The notes beneath the pieces were generated by a model. The model saw nothing but the letters and a program-made list of their open reading frames with translations. It had not been told where the DNA came from and did not search any database. From WTFY01 sp965203725 (GTDB lineage: Bacteria; Pseudomonadota; Gammaproteobacteria; UBA4575): a stretch of 64,000 nt of DNA. How positions within the stretch are numbered: position 1 is the stretch's first letter; every line of letters begins with the position of its first letter. The stretch lies in NCBI GenBank assembly GCA_965203725.1, contig CBDBDH010000001.1, forward strand, positions 1-64,000, in the 5' to 3' direction. The translations under genes were made by a program, and so were the position numbers. This document shows, piece after piece, positions 42,962 through 51,700 of the stretch.

Positions 42962-43267
42962 CTAGCTACCCCCACACTTGCCTTCGCCGCATTTTCCTTC
43001 TTCAGTCTTGCCTTCTCCGGAGGCATCCGCATCAGCCTCTGCACCTCCGCATTTACCTTCACCGCACTTGCCCTCTTCGGTCTTGTCCTCTTCTGCAGCG
43101 CCCTCTTCGGCACCGCCATGGCCATCAGCCACCATGTACCCGGACGACAGTTCCGTCATCTGGAACGGATTTTCATCCGCATTCGCCGTGGATATCGCGA
43201 ATGCGCCTGTAGCCAGGGCTGCGCTTACAGCCACGACCAGCGGTTTCAATTCGGATTTGGTTTTCAT
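42962..43267 (-). CDS. HvfA-like cysteine-rich RiPP copper-metallophore precursor (orphan)
   Basis: 101 residues. The signal peptide region SELKPLVVAVSAALATGAFAIST ends near ANA-DE (cleavage about residue 30). The mature part is low-complexity, rich in Gly, Glu and Ala, with two copies of KTEEGKCGEGKCGG (residues 62-75 and 87-100) holding Cys68, 73, 93 and 98. EGKCGEGKCG repeats are the hallmark of HvfA precursors, whose cysteines are converted by a DUF692/MNIO enzyme and a partner protein into copper-binding oxazolone/thioamide groups. No such genes are beside it. Ribosome site AGGAGA. An exported copper-binding peptide next to a copper-enzyme operon is an attractive inference. Confidence 0.8.
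   Translation of the reverse strand: MKTKSELKPLVVAVSAALATGAFAISTANADENPFQMTELSSGYMVADGHGGAEEGAAEEDKTEEGKCGEGKCGGAEADADASGEGKTEEGKCGEGKCGGS
42968..43084 (-). repeat. Internal duplication in the hvfA-like gene (two 42-bp copies, 75-bp period)
   Basis: Copies at 43084-43043 and 43009-42968 encode the same 14-residue Cys-containing unit, separated by an Ala/Asp-rich linker. This is the coding repeat that supplies the paired modification or copper-binding sites; copy number may vary between strains. Confidence 0.85.
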
Positions 43268-43603
43268 AAGACTCTCCTGTGGTTCTGTGTCTGACTGTTC
43301 TTCAAGACGGGATGTCTCGAAGAGACGCTCTGTGCCATCTATGATCCTTGGCCCAAGAAGCTAGCATATTGAATCCGGGCGGACCAACCGTGATACTATC
43401 CGCACGATTGCAACGCCAGCAAGCGGTTAGGGCAGTGCGGATCCTGACCCGCTTTCGATATATCCAGCTGATGACCGTTTCAGATTGCTACACCTGCAAC
43501 GTCATGCATGTTGGACTGCTTCACACCGGGAAAGTTCTTCGAAGGCAAAAGCGCAGGGCTCAGGATACGATCACCTAGTTCACGGAAAAAGAATGAACAC
43601 CTT
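43268..43603. other. Divergent regulatory region between hvfA-like gene and membrane-protein gene
   Basis: 336 bases between divergent start codons. It contains the AGGAGA ribosome site of the hvfA-like gene and a small palindrome (GTCTCGAAGAGAC, near 43314-43326) that could be an operator or chance. No RNA gene was recognised, and no -35/-10 pair is convincing. Confidence 0.4.
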
Positions 43604-44119
43604 ATGACCGTCAAGGGCATTATTGCGGCGACATGGAGCGTGCTCGGGCTGCTTTTGCTGCTGGGCTATGCCATCTGGAGATTGTCCCTGTACACCTATG
43701 AATCCCTGCAGATGCCGCTGAACTGGATCCACTGGGTGGTATTCATCGGTTTCATGCTGTTCATGGCACACAGTGAAGGCTACAAGGGATTCCAGAAAAG
43801 TTTCTCACCCCGCTATGCGGCCCGCACGAAATACCTGTCAACCCACAGCACCTGGACCCAGTGCATCCTGGCCCCCTTCTTCAGCATGGGATTTTTTCAT
43901 GCACCGAGAAGACGGGTGCTGACCACCATTGCCCTGACCGTCATGATTGTTCTCTTTATCCTGACATTCCGCTACGTCCCGCAGCCATGGAAAGGCCTGC
44001 TGGATGCAGGGGTTGTCATCGGGCTCATATGGGGCGCCGTCTCCACGATCCTGTTCTGCATCAAGGCATTTTCAGATGCGCAACACCCCTGGGATGCCGA
44101 GATCGAAACCCCGCACTGA
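43604..44119 (+). CDS. Conserved-looking integral membrane protein, unknown function
   Basis: 171 residues with four predicted membrane segments (about 6-28, 38-56, 100-118 and 126-150; loops carry KGFQKSFSPRYAARTKYLST and FFHAPRRRVL). The ATG at 43604 is chosen because the frame upstream lacks a good start; the ribosome site is weak. Histidines in IHWVVF and FMAHSEG lie in or near helix 2. Not DoxX-like, so probably not HvfD. It diverges from the hvfA-like gene, so the two share an upstream region. I do not recognise the family. Confidence 0.65.
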   Translation: MTVKGIIAATWSVLGLLLLLGYAIWRLSLYTYESLQMPLNWIHWVVFIGFMLFMAHSEGYKGFQKSFSPRYAARTKYLSTHSTWTQCILAPFFSMGFFHAPRRRVLTTIALTVMIVLFILTFRYVPQPWKGLLDAGVVIGLIWGAVSTILFCIKAFSDAQHPWDAEIETPH

Positions 44120-44144
44120 CCCAAAGACCCTCTGGAAACAGGCG

Positions 44145-44993
44145 CTATCTTCCTGTAGTGGCAGCAGCTGGATTCACGCCGGTGGAAATGGCCCAGGCGA
44201 CGTCGATGGCCTGGCGATTTTGCCAGACGTCGTGGACGCGGAAGATCCTGACCCCGGCCAGCACACCCAGTGCCGAGGTCGCGCAGGTCGCCGGCATCCT
44301 GGCCTGCGGATTTTCCTGGTTCGAGATTTCACCGATGAAGCGTTTGCGGCTGGTGCCCAGCAAGACCGGGTAACCCAATCCTGTCAGTTTTCCCAGATCT
44401 CTCAATAGCTCCAGGTTGTGTTGCGTTCTTTTCCCAAAGCCGATGCCCGGGTCAAGAACGATGTTCTCCTGCTTGACCCCCATGGTTTTCGCCCGCTCTG
44501 CCCGCTCGAGAAGGAAATCAGAAACTTCCCGCGTGACATCCTGATACCGGGGATTCTCCTGCATGGTGGCAGGCTCTCCAAGCATGTGCATCAGGCAAAT
44601 CGGCACGTCTGCGCTCGCCGCGAGTCCCAGCAAGTCCGGGTCGTCCCGGCCTGCACTCACATCGTTCAGCATGGTGGCCCCGCAATCCAGGGCCGCCCCG
44701 GCGACTTCGGACAAGGTCGTATCGATACTGATGTGGATGGCTTCGGGCAGCGCTGCACGAAGTCCGGTGATCACATCGATCACCCGGCGTTTTTGCTCGG
44801 CTGCATCCACGCGCTTTGATCCTGGCCGCGTGGATTCCCCGCCCACATCGATGATGTCGGCCCCCTGCGCGACCATTTCGATTCCGCATGCAATCGCCTC
44901 CCGGGAAGACGGGTACGCCCCGCCGTCTGAAAAACTGTCCGGGGTCACATTGAGGATGCCCATCAGAAGCGGCTTGGAGTAGTCAAGCGGCAT
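44145..44993 (-). CDS. folP: Dihydropteroate synthase
   Basis: 282-residue folate enzyme condensing pABA with hydroxymethyl-dihydropterin diphosphate. Motifs: MGILNVTPDSFSDGG (residues 10-24), DVGGESTRPGS, TMLNDVSAG, LDPGIGFGKR and LGTSRKRFIG. ATG 44993 follows an AAGGA ribosome site; in-frame codons further upstream give a non-homologous extension. It lies 35 bases after the MBL hydrolase gene. It is distinct from the DUF6513 pterin-binding protein at 6.5 kb. Confidence 0.95.
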   Translation of the reverse strand: MPLDYSKPLLMGILNVTPDSFSDGGAYPSSREAIACGIEMVAQGADIIDVGGESTRPGSKRVDAAEQKRRVIDVITGLRAALPEAIHISIDTTLSEVAGAALDCGATMLNDVSAGRDDPDLLGLAASADVPICLMHMLGEPATMQENPRYQDVTREVSDFLLERAERAKTMGVKQENIVLDPGIGFGKRTQHNLELLRDLGKLTGLGYPVLLGTSRKRFIGEISNQENPQARMPATCATSALGVLAGVRIFRVHDVWQNRQAIDVAWAISTGVNPAAATTGR

Positions 44994-45028
44994 AGCTATG
45001 TCCTTGGGGCATGAGGATCTGCTCAAGC

Positions 45029-45970
45029 TTAACGGCGGGTGGGTTCATACCACCGCACCTTGACCTGGTTTCCGATTTCAAACTGCATCAGGTCTTCTCC
45101 CATATGCACCTCGCCCTCATAGGTTTCGCGCAAGCCGCGCATGACTTCATCCCGGCTCAGGCCGGCCAGGATCACGTGCGTCAACGCCGTTACTTTCGGC
45201 CGGGTTTCATGCAGGACACGCGTCATCTGCTCGGGGTTGGTATGGTATGCCTCGACTCTTTGCAGCCGGGGGTTTCTCGCCAGCAGGTCGGGGTGCGCTG
45301 CAAAAAACTCGTGGATCAGCAGATCTGCACCACGCGCCTGGGCCACCAGGGTTTCCGAGTAGGTGGTATCCCCGGAAATCACCACGGAGCGGTCACCGAA
45401 ATCGATCCGGTACCCGTAGGCCGGCTCCACCGCCCCGTGATCCACCAAAAACGCGGTGACCTTGACCCGGTCCTGCGAATACACCACGCCCGGCTCGATT
45501 TCACGGGCCAGCAGGCGGATGGCATTCTTGTCCAGGCCCGAGTACTGGTTGCGCACGGAGATATCGTAGCTGAAGGCCTGCTCCAGTGCCGTGGCCAGAT
45601 TCGCGGTACCGGCAGGCCCATGCACGGTGAGCGGCTGCGGGCGCTGGTACACCCAGCCCGTGATCCACAGGTCATCCAGGCCAAAAATGTGATCCGAATG
45701 CAGGTGTGTCACAAACACCGTATCGATTTCAGAAATCGGCATCCCGATCTGGGCCAGCCGCTGCACGATGCTGCGCCCGGCATCAAACAACAACATCTTG
45801 CCGCCCGCTTCGACCAGAACCGCCGGGCCCGCCCGGTCAGCCTCGACGCGCGGGCTGCCGGTGCCCAGCAGGGTTACGCGCATGAAGTCCGCCTGGGCTG
45901 TGAGCGGGACCGCCAACAGCACGGTACAGAAAAGCAGGCAGACAAAAACTCTGGACGTGGACATCCTCAT
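45029..45970 (-). CDS. MBL-fold metallohydrolase, exported
   Basis: 313 residues with an N-terminal signal peptide (VFVCLLFCTVLLAVPLTAQA, cleavage before DFM). The metallo-beta-lactamase core resembles RNase Z/arylsulfatase-type hydrolases: VTLLGTGSPRVEADRAGPA, zinc motif VTHLHSDHIFGLDD, VVISGDTTYSETLV and LTHVILAG. Export argues against tRNA processing and for a periplasmic hydrolase of unknown substrate. It starts one base after the lepA stop and precedes folP, probably the tail of the sigma-E/lepA transcription unit. Confidence 0.8.
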   Translation of the reverse strand: MRMSTSRVFVCLLFCTVLLAVPLTAQADFMRVTLLGTGSPRVEADRAGPAVLVEAGGKMLLFDAGRSIVQRLAQIGMPISEIDTVFVTHLHSDHIFGLDDLWITGWVYQRPQPLTVHGPAGTANLATALEQAFSYDISVRNQYSGLDKNAIRLLAREIEPGVVYSQDRVKVTAFLVDHGAVEPAYGYRIDFGDRSVVISGDTTYSETLVAQARGADLLIHEFFAAHPDLLARNPRLQRVEAYHTNPEQMTRVLHETRPKVTALTHVILAGLSRDEVMRGLRETYEGEVHMGEDLMQFEIGNQVKVRWYEPTRR

Positions 45971-45971
45971 G

Positions 45972-47762
45972 CTATTTTTCCAGATGCAGTGCAGCCAGAA
46001 AGGCCTCCTGGGGAATTTCAACCTTGCCGATCTGCTTCATGCGTTTCTTTCCCGCCTTTTGTTTTTCCAGCAGCTTCTTCTTGCGCGTGACATCGCCACC
46101 ATAGCACTTTGCGGTCACATTTTTTCGCAGTGCCTTGGCCGTCGTCCTGGCAATGATCTTCGAACCGATGGCCGCCTGTATGGCCACATCGTACATCTGT
46201 CGCGGAATGATCTCCCTCATCTTTTCAGCGAGTTCCCTGCCGTAGGTTTCTGCCTGACTCCTGTGTATGACGGCAGACAGCGCGTCCACCCGCTCGCCAT
46301 TGATCAGGATGTCGAGCTTGACCAGGGGCGCCGCCTCAAAATGGGACGACTCGTAATCAAAGGAGGCGTAGCCGCGGCTGACCGATTTCAGCTTGTCGAA
46401 AAAATCCAGTGCCACTTCGCTGAGTGGCAATTCGAACACCAAAGAGACCTGGTTGCCATGATAGTGCAGGCTTTTCTGGGTGCCCCGCCTTTCCATGCAC
46501 AGGGTGATCACGTTGCCGACATAGTCGTGCGGAACCAGGATAGATGCCCGGATCACCGGTTCCCGAACCTCCTGGATCTTGTTGGCAGCCGGCAATGCTG
46601 AAGGATTATGAATATAACGGGTTTCGCCATCCGTTGTATGGACTTCATGTACCACCGTTGGGGCCGTGGTAATCAGGTCCAGCGCGTATTCGCGCTCCAG
46701 GCGCTCCTGGACGATTTCCATATGCAACATGCCGAGAAAACCGCATCGAAAGCCAAAGCCCAGGGCATCCGAGGTTTCCGGCTCATAGGTGAACGCCGAG
46801 TCGTTGAGACGAAGTTTCTCAAGTGCCGAGCGAAACGGTTCGTAGTCGTTGGAATTGATCGGAAAGACGCCCGCAAAGACATTCGGCTGGACTTCCTTGA
46901 ACCCCTCCAGGGGGCAGTCCGCAGGATTTGAGGAAGAGGTGAAAGTGTCCCCGATCTTCGCCGCGGAAACATCCTTGATCCCGCAGATCACAAAACCCAC
47001 CTGTCCCGCCTCCAGACCCTCCGTGTTGGTGCGTTTGGGTGTGAATATTCCCAGTTTCTCGACCTGGTAGCGCTGTCCCGATGACATGGCGGTGATTTTC
47101 TGTTTCGGCTTGATGGCACCCTGCATCACGCGCACCAGCGAGATCACACCCACGTAACTGTCAAACCACGAATCGATGACCAGCGCTTTCAGCGGTGCCG
47201 ACTCCATCCCCGTGGGAGCCGGAAACCGGCGCACGATCGCCTCCAGCACCTCTTCCACCCCCTGCCCGGTCTTGGCGCTCACCAGCAGCGGTTCCGATGC
47301 ATCGATACCGATCACGTCCTCGATCTCGGACACTACGCGCTCGGGGTCCGCCGATGGCAGGTCGATCTTGTTCAGCACAGGGATGATTTCAAGGCCAAGG
47401 GCCACCGCGGTGTGGCAATTGGCAACGCTCTGGGCCTCCACGCCCTGGCAGGCGTCGACGATCAGCAGTGCGCCTTCACAGGCCGCCAGGGAGCGCGACA
47501 CCTCATAGGAAAAATCAACGTGCCCGGGAGTATCGATGAAGTTCAGCTCGTATTCCTGGCCGTCCCGGGCCCGGTACTGCAAGGATACGCTCTGCGCCTT
47601 GATCGTGATGCCACGCTCACGCTCAAGATCCATGGAGTCCAGCACCTGTTCGCCCATCTCGCGCTCGGACAGGCCGCCGCAATGCTGGATAAAGCGGTCC
47701 GCTAACGTGGATTTGCCATGGTCAATGTGTGCGATGATGGAAAAGTTGCGGATTCGCTCCAT
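45972..47762 (-). CDS. lepA: Elongation factor 4 (LepA)
   Basis: 596-residue translational GTPase, normal length. G1 AHIDHGKSTLADR, G3 DTPGHVDFSYEV, G4 NKIDLPSADP, then domains II, III and V and the LepA-specific C-terminal domain (ITARTTAKALRKNVTAKCYGG near residue 535). It acts on the ribosome under ionic or cold stress. It follows the DegP-type protease gene after 88 bases. lepA downstream of rpoE-rse-mucD is the usual gammaproteobacterial order. Confidence 0.97.
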   Translation of the reverse strand: MERIRNFSIIAHIDHGKSTLADRFIQHCGGLSEREMGEQVLDSMDLERERGITIKAQSVSLQYRARDGQEYELNFIDTPGHVDFSYEVSRSLAACEGALLIVDACQGVEAQSVANCHTAVALGLEIIPVLNKIDLPSADPERVVSEIEDVIGIDASEPLLVSAKTGQGVEEVLEAIVRRFPAPTGMESAPLKALVIDSWFDSYVGVISLVRVMQGAIKPKQKITAMSSGQRYQVEKLGIFTPKRTNTEGLEAGQVGFVICGIKDVSAAKIGDTFTSSSNPADCPLEGFKEVQPNVFAGVFPINSNDYEPFRSALEKLRLNDSAFTYEPETSDALGFGFRCGFLGMLHMEIVQERLEREYALDLITTAPTVVHEVHTTDGETRYIHNPSALPAANKIQEVREPVIRASILVPHDYVGNVITLCMERRGTQKSLHYHGNQVSLVFELPLSEVALDFFDKLKSVSRGYASFDYESSHFEAAPLVKLDILINGERVDALSAVIHRSQAETYGRELAEKMREIIPRQMYDVAIQAAIGSKIIARTTAKALRKNVTAKCYGGDVTRKKKLLEKQKAGKKRMKQIGKVEIPQEAFLAALHLEK

Positions 47763-47850
47763 GTCATGAACCGCCTGAACATGCAGGCCCCTTCTTGTAC
47801 CTGTACTCGTGAATCACCGGGTCGGTGCATGATACCTCATCGGCATCCTG

Positions 47851-49287
47851 TCACGGTTCTTCGGGGATTCGCATGGCCAGGAATTCAGGACCACGGGGGC
47901 GCTGCACGAGCAAGGAGGCATACTTGCCGGCCGGCAGGGCCTCGACAAGACCCTTGAAATCACTGACCGTATCCACAGGCTTGCCGTTGACCATCTGGAT
48001 CACATCGCCTTTCCGGATACCTGCAAACTTTGCCAGGTCGCCCTGCACGTCCAGTACCACGAGACCGCCCTTGTCGAGCTTCATGGTCTCGATTTCCTGT
48101 TCGGAGAGCGCACGCAGGGAAAGGCCCAGCACGGTGTCGCTCAACTCTTCCTCGGCATCGGGCTGACCAGCCAGGACCTGGTCCTTGTCCGGCAGTTGAC
48201 CGACCGTCAGCTTGACGGTCCGGGTCTTGCCGTCACGCATGACCTTCAGCCTGACGGTTTCACCCACCTTGGTCTGGCCAACCATCACCGGCAATGCGGC
48301 GGAACTTTCGATCTCTTCGCCGTTATAACCCAAAATGATATCGCCCACCTGGAGGTCCGTGCCCTCTGCCGGGCTTCCCGGCAGGATTTTGGCCACCAGT
48401 GCGCCTGCCGGCTTGTCCATGCCAAAGGACTGGGCAAGCTCCATGGTCACTTCCTGTATGTATACTCCGAGCCACCCCCGGGACACCGAGCCGTGGGTCT
48501 TGAGCTGTTCCACGACATCCACTGCCACTTCGATCGGGATGGCGAATGACAGCCCCATGAACCCCCCCGAGCGGGTGTAGATCTGGGAATTGATGCCGAT
48601 GACATCGCCGTCGAGGTCAAACAGCGGGCTGCCTGAATTTCCCGGGTTGATCGCCACATCGGTCTGGATGAACGGGACATAGTTCTCGCTCGGCAGGCTG
48701 CGTCCCTTGGCGCTCACGATGCCGGCGGTCACCGAGGCATCGAACCCGAACGGCGAGCCAATGGCCAGCACCCACTGCCCGACCTTCACGCCCTTGGAAG
48801 AACCCAGCCGGGCGGTCGGCAGATTCCTGGCATCCAGTTTCAGCAGTGCAATGTCGCTGCGGGGATCGCTGCCAACGAGTTCGGCGACCAGCATCCTGCG
48901 GTCGCTCAGTTTGACGATGATCTCTTCTGCATCCTTCACCACGTGGTGATTGGTGATGACGTAACCGTCATCTGAAATGATAAAGCCGGAACCCAGCGAA
49001 CGGGAATTGAAGGAGCCCCCGCCACCCTCACCTGGCTCACCGAAAAACCGCTGGAAGAAATCTCCGAACGGACCGTCTTTGGGAAAACCGGGGAGATCCA
49101 TCCCGGGCGGCAGGCCGCGCTGCACCTTGGCGGGCTTGCTGGTGCTGATGTTCACCACGACGTCGGCCGTGTCTTCGACGAGTTCAGTGAAATCCGGAAG
49201 GCCGGAACGGGCCTGGGCCAGGCCCGCCATCGCCAGCAGGAAACCGATCCCGATCAAGTAACTTACAACAGTATTCCCAATTTTCAT
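47851..49287 (-). CDS. Periplasmic serine protease DegP/MucD family
   Basis: 478-residue HtrA protease. Signal region at residues 8-26. The trypsin-like domain has the catalytic triad His115 (ITNHHVVKD), Asp145 (DPRSDIALLK) and Ser218 (NPGNSGSPLF). Two PDZ domains follow (about residues 265-355 and 385-470). A Gly/Phe-rich flexible loop lies at 68-97. It degrades misfolded envelope proteins. Position behind rpoE-rseA-rseB matches mucD of Pseudomonas and suggests sigma-E control. Confidence 0.93.
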   Translation of the reverse strand: MKIGNTVVSYLIGIGFLLAMAGLAQARSGLPDFTELVEDTADVVVNISTSKPAKVQRGLPPGMDLPGFPKDGPFGDFFQRFFGEPGEGGGGSFNSRSLGSGFIISDDGYVITNHHVVKDAEEIIVKLSDRRMLVAELVGSDPRSDIALLKLDARNLPTARLGSSKGVKVGQWVLAIGSPFGFDASVTAGIVSAKGRSLPSENYVPFIQTDVAINPGNSGSPLFDLDGDVIGINSQIYTRSGGFMGLSFAIPIEVAVDVVEQLKTHGSVSRGWLGVYIQEVTMELAQSFGMDKPAGALVAKILPGSPAEGTDLQVGDIILGYNGEEIESSAALPVMVGQTKVGETVRLKVMRDGKTRTVKLTVGQLPDKDQVLAGQPDAEEELSDTVLGLSLRALSEQEIETMKLDKGGLVVLDVQGDLAKFAGIRKGDVIQMVNGKPVDTVSDFKGLVEALPAGKYASLLVQRPRGPEFLAMRIPEEP

Positions 49288-49399
49288 GTTCTACACTCCG
49301 CGTTAACGTGCTGGCCTGTCTTGCACAATACTCCGTTACAAGCCAGACCTTGTGATTCCAGTAAAAGGGTTGAATGGGTCTATGCAGGCAAGCGGGGGC

Positions 49400-50368
49400 T
49401 CAGGGGCTTGAATAGAAAACCGACTCGCCGATACTTTTCACGGTCCCCTCGGGAACCTCGCCGATGACCGTGATCTGGTGCCGGTTCAGATCACGTGCAT
49501 ACGCACTGATCACGCCTTTGTTATGGGCGCCTTCGTAAAAATGCCGTGGATCTTCCACCTTGCTGATAAATATCGAAACCGATGCCAGGCCGTCCGTCAG
49601 TACAATATGCTGCACCGGGCTTTTGCTCACGCTGGTCTGGCGCCGCGTCACGCTGCTCAGGGAAAACCCGGGGGGCAAATTGCGCAGTTGCCATGCACGG
49701 TCCGGCTGCAGCCCCCCGGCCGGCCCAACCCCGGCAATTTTCCAGGTGTAGTTTTCCAGTGAGGCGCTTTGCTTGAACATCGAGTCCGGCACGGATTCGA
49801 GCATTTGGAAGCTGGTGAACATCATGCTCTCCATGCTTTCACCTTTGGCATCGAACGTCCTTGACTTGAGCAGCATGCCGGACTCGGTTTCGATACACAG
49901 CTCGTGTCCATAGCGATAGGCATCCAGGGGGTCAAAGCGCACGATCCTGCAGTGGAACCCGGCAATCCGGGAAGAACCCGCTTCCACCAGCCGGTATCGA
50001 AGTGCCAGATCGTCGAGATTTTCCGGCAAGAAGGACGGCAGGCCGTACTTGGACGGCGCCGTTTCAATCACGACCAGCTTGTCTTTTGGCCATATGCAGG
50101 TCAGCAAGTCCCGATCGCGGATCACTTCCCGCGCATCGCCTGTCAGGGACACCAGCTTTTCGCGCACGCCATAGTCCGAGTGACCATGCACAATCTTCAT
50201 GGTTTCCACCTTGCCGTCGTGCATGAACACGAAGGTGCCCTGGTAGTTGCCGGTCTCCAGGGTATGGTTCATCTGGTTCAGCAGCTTCCAGATCTTGTCT
50301 TCCGCCAGAACGGCGGAAACATTGCCAGCCAACAGGGCGGCGAGCAGCAGTCGGATCAGAACCATCAT
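49400..50368 (-). CDS. rseB: Sigma-E regulatory protein RseB/MucB
   Basis: 322-residue periplasmic protein with a signal peptide (RLLLAALLAGNVSAVLA). RseB binds the anti-sigma factor RseA and protects it from proteolysis. The lipoprotein-fold N-terminal domain (NYQGTFVFMHDGKVETMKI) and C-terminal domain (WQLRNLPPGFSLSSVTRR, then VEDPRHFYEG) match the family. Its start codon abuts the rseA stop. Order rpoE-rseA-rseB-degP is intact. Confidence 0.92.
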   Translation of the reverse strand: MMVLIRLLLAALLAGNVSAVLAEDKIWKLLNQMNHTLETGNYQGTFVFMHDGKVETMKIVHGHSDYGVREKLVSLTGDAREVIRDRDLLTCIWPKDKLVVIETAPSKYGLPSFLPENLDDLALRYRLVEAGSSRIAGFHCRIVRFDPLDAYRYGHELCIETESGMLLKSRTFDAKGESMESMMFTSFQMLESVPDSMFKQSASLENYTWKIAGVGPAGGLQPDRAWQLRNLPPGFSLSSVTRRQTSVSKSPVQHIVLTDGLASVSIFISKVEDPRHFYEGAHNKGVISAYARDLNRHQITVIGEVPEGTVKSIGESVFYSSP

Positions 50369-50914
50369 TTACTGATTGCCATTGTCGCCGTAGGGGCGGT
50401 TGTAGCTTACGATTCTCACGCGGGGCATGGACACCCGCGGCGATGCGTATTCGGCATGGTTGACGATATAGCTGTTGAAGTCCTCGGCCGCCTTGGGACT
50501 GGACACGAAGTCCTGAACATCGTCCTCGCCGGCGCGCTCGGCTATCTCCACCGGGGCGATGCCGGATGACGGGGTCAGCGGGATGAAGTCCTGCAGCATC
50601 ACGAAGGAAAACAGGGCAAGCGCGGCCGCGACCCCCATCGCGAGCGGAATTTTCACGTTCGCGGCCCTGTACGGCGGGTGGTCGGTGCCCGGTTCCGCCC
50701 CGGCAGACAGCCTGTCCATCACTTCCTTGCTGAAGCCGGGATTCAGCCGGGTCGGCAGCTGCTTGCGCATGGCATAACCGATGAGGTTGTAGCGCTGATA
50801 GGTGGAGTACAGCTCCGGGTCGTGCTGTATTTTCTTCAAGATGCGCCGAGTTTCAAACTCGGAGACCTCTTCATCCAGTATCCTGGATACAAGTTCCTGG
50901 TCCGTTTCCTTCAT
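50369..50914 (-). CDS. rseA: Anti-sigma-E factor RseA/MucA
   Basis: 181 residues. The cytoplasmic N-terminal domain (about 1-75: SRILDEEVSEFETRRILKKI, then YQRYNLIGYAMRKQ) binds sigma-E. One membrane helix is at about 92-112 (AMGVAAALALFSFVMLQ), followed by a periplasmic tail. It inhibits RpoE until cleaved by site-1 and site-2 proteases during envelope stress. It lies 20 bases after rpoE and directly abuts rseB. Confidence 0.92.
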   Translation of the reverse strand: MKETDQELVSRILDEEVSEFETRRILKKIQHDPELYSTYQRYNLIGYAMRKQLPTRLNPGFSKEVMDRLSAGAEPGTDHPPYRAANVKIPLAMGVAAALALFSFVMLQDFIPLTPSSGIAPVEIAERAGEDDVQDFVSSPKAAEDFNSYIVNHAEYASPRVSMPRVRIVSYNRPYGDNGNQ

Positions 50915-50934
50915 GGCACAATCACTTTGTCTGG

Positions 50935-51510
50935 TCAGTATAACAGCGGTTTAAGGTATTTATCGATGGCTGCACGCGCGCGAAATATCCTCGAGCGGAC
51001 CGTGCCGACCGGGCACTGCATCACACTGGCGATTTCGTCATAGCTCATGCCTTCGATTTCGCGAAGCGTGATGGCGGTTCTCAGGTCATCGTGCAGTCCC
51101 TGTATCGCCTGCCACACGGTGTTTTCGATCTCACGGGTAAGCAAGTTCCCTTCCGGAGTATCCTGCTCTTTCATCCAGGTGGCAGACTCCATATGCTCGG
51201 CGTCCTCGATATCCACGGTATAGGCGGGCGTCTTGCGACGTTTTGACACGATATGATTCTTGGCGGAATTGACCACAATCTGATACAGCCATGTATAAAA
51301 TGCGCTGTCCCCCCGAAAATTTGCCAGCCCCCGATAGGCCTTGATAAATGCTTCCTGTGCAACATCCTGGGCCTCGTCCTCATCCTTCACAAAGCGACCC
51401 ACGAGATTAATTACTTTGTACTGGTACTTGGTTACCAATGCATCAAATGCTGCCTTGTCCCCTTTCTGGGCTCTTTTTACCAGCTCCCTATCGTGATTGT
51501 CTGCGCCCAT
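50935..51510 (-). CDS. rpoE: RNA polymerase sigma factor RpoE
   Basis: 191-residue ECF sigma factor. Region 2 (AFDALVTKYQYKVINLVGRF, then EAQDVAQEAFIKAYRGL) and region 4 (LPTAITL-like DDLRTAITLREIEGMSYDEI, VGTVRSRIFRARAAIDKYL) are intact and close to the gammaproteobacterial RpoE/AlgU type. It controls the envelope stress response and normally transcribes its own operon. First gene of rpoE-rseA-rseB-degP-lepA, divergent from nadB. Confidence 0.96.
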   Translation of the reverse strand: MGADNHDRELVKRAQKGDKAAFDALVTKYQYKVINLVGRFVKDEDEAQDVAQEAFIKAYRGLANFRGDSAFYTWLYQIVVNSAKNHIVSKRRKTPAYTVDIEDAEHMESATWMKEQDTPEGNLLTREIENTVWQAIQGLHDDLRTAITLREIEGMSYDEIASVMQCPVGTVRSRIFRARAAIDKYLKPLLY

Positions 51511-51562
51511 TTGGGCCTGGCTCCTTTATCATCGGCCGTCCTTAGCTGACTTGCCATACCAA

Positions 51563-51590
51563 TTATGACAGTTTCAAATTGAAAGAGTTC
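51563..51590 (-). promoter_or_regulatory. Candidate sigma-E promoter of rpoE
   Basis: On the minus strand GAACTC (51590-51585), a 16-base spacer, then TCATAA (51568-51563), about 55 bases upstream of the rpoE start. It resembles the sigma-E pattern GAACTT-N16-TCTRA with mismatches. Autoregulation of rpoE is usual in this class. A TTGACA just upstream could belong to an overlapping housekeeping promoter. Confidence 0.35.
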
Positions 51591-51700
51591 TTGTCAACCC
51601 CTGTGATCTTGCATATTACTGTTTCACAGCCCGGTTTTGCTAAACTGGTACACCGGACCCACAACACAGTCTGTCAGAACTATGGCCGTCCCATCCACCC

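Noticed and set aside
42790..43212. Plus-strand frame across the hvfA-like gene
   Set aside because: His/Leu/Arg-rich complement of the repeat-bearing minus-strand gene, which has a signal peptide and a ribosome site.
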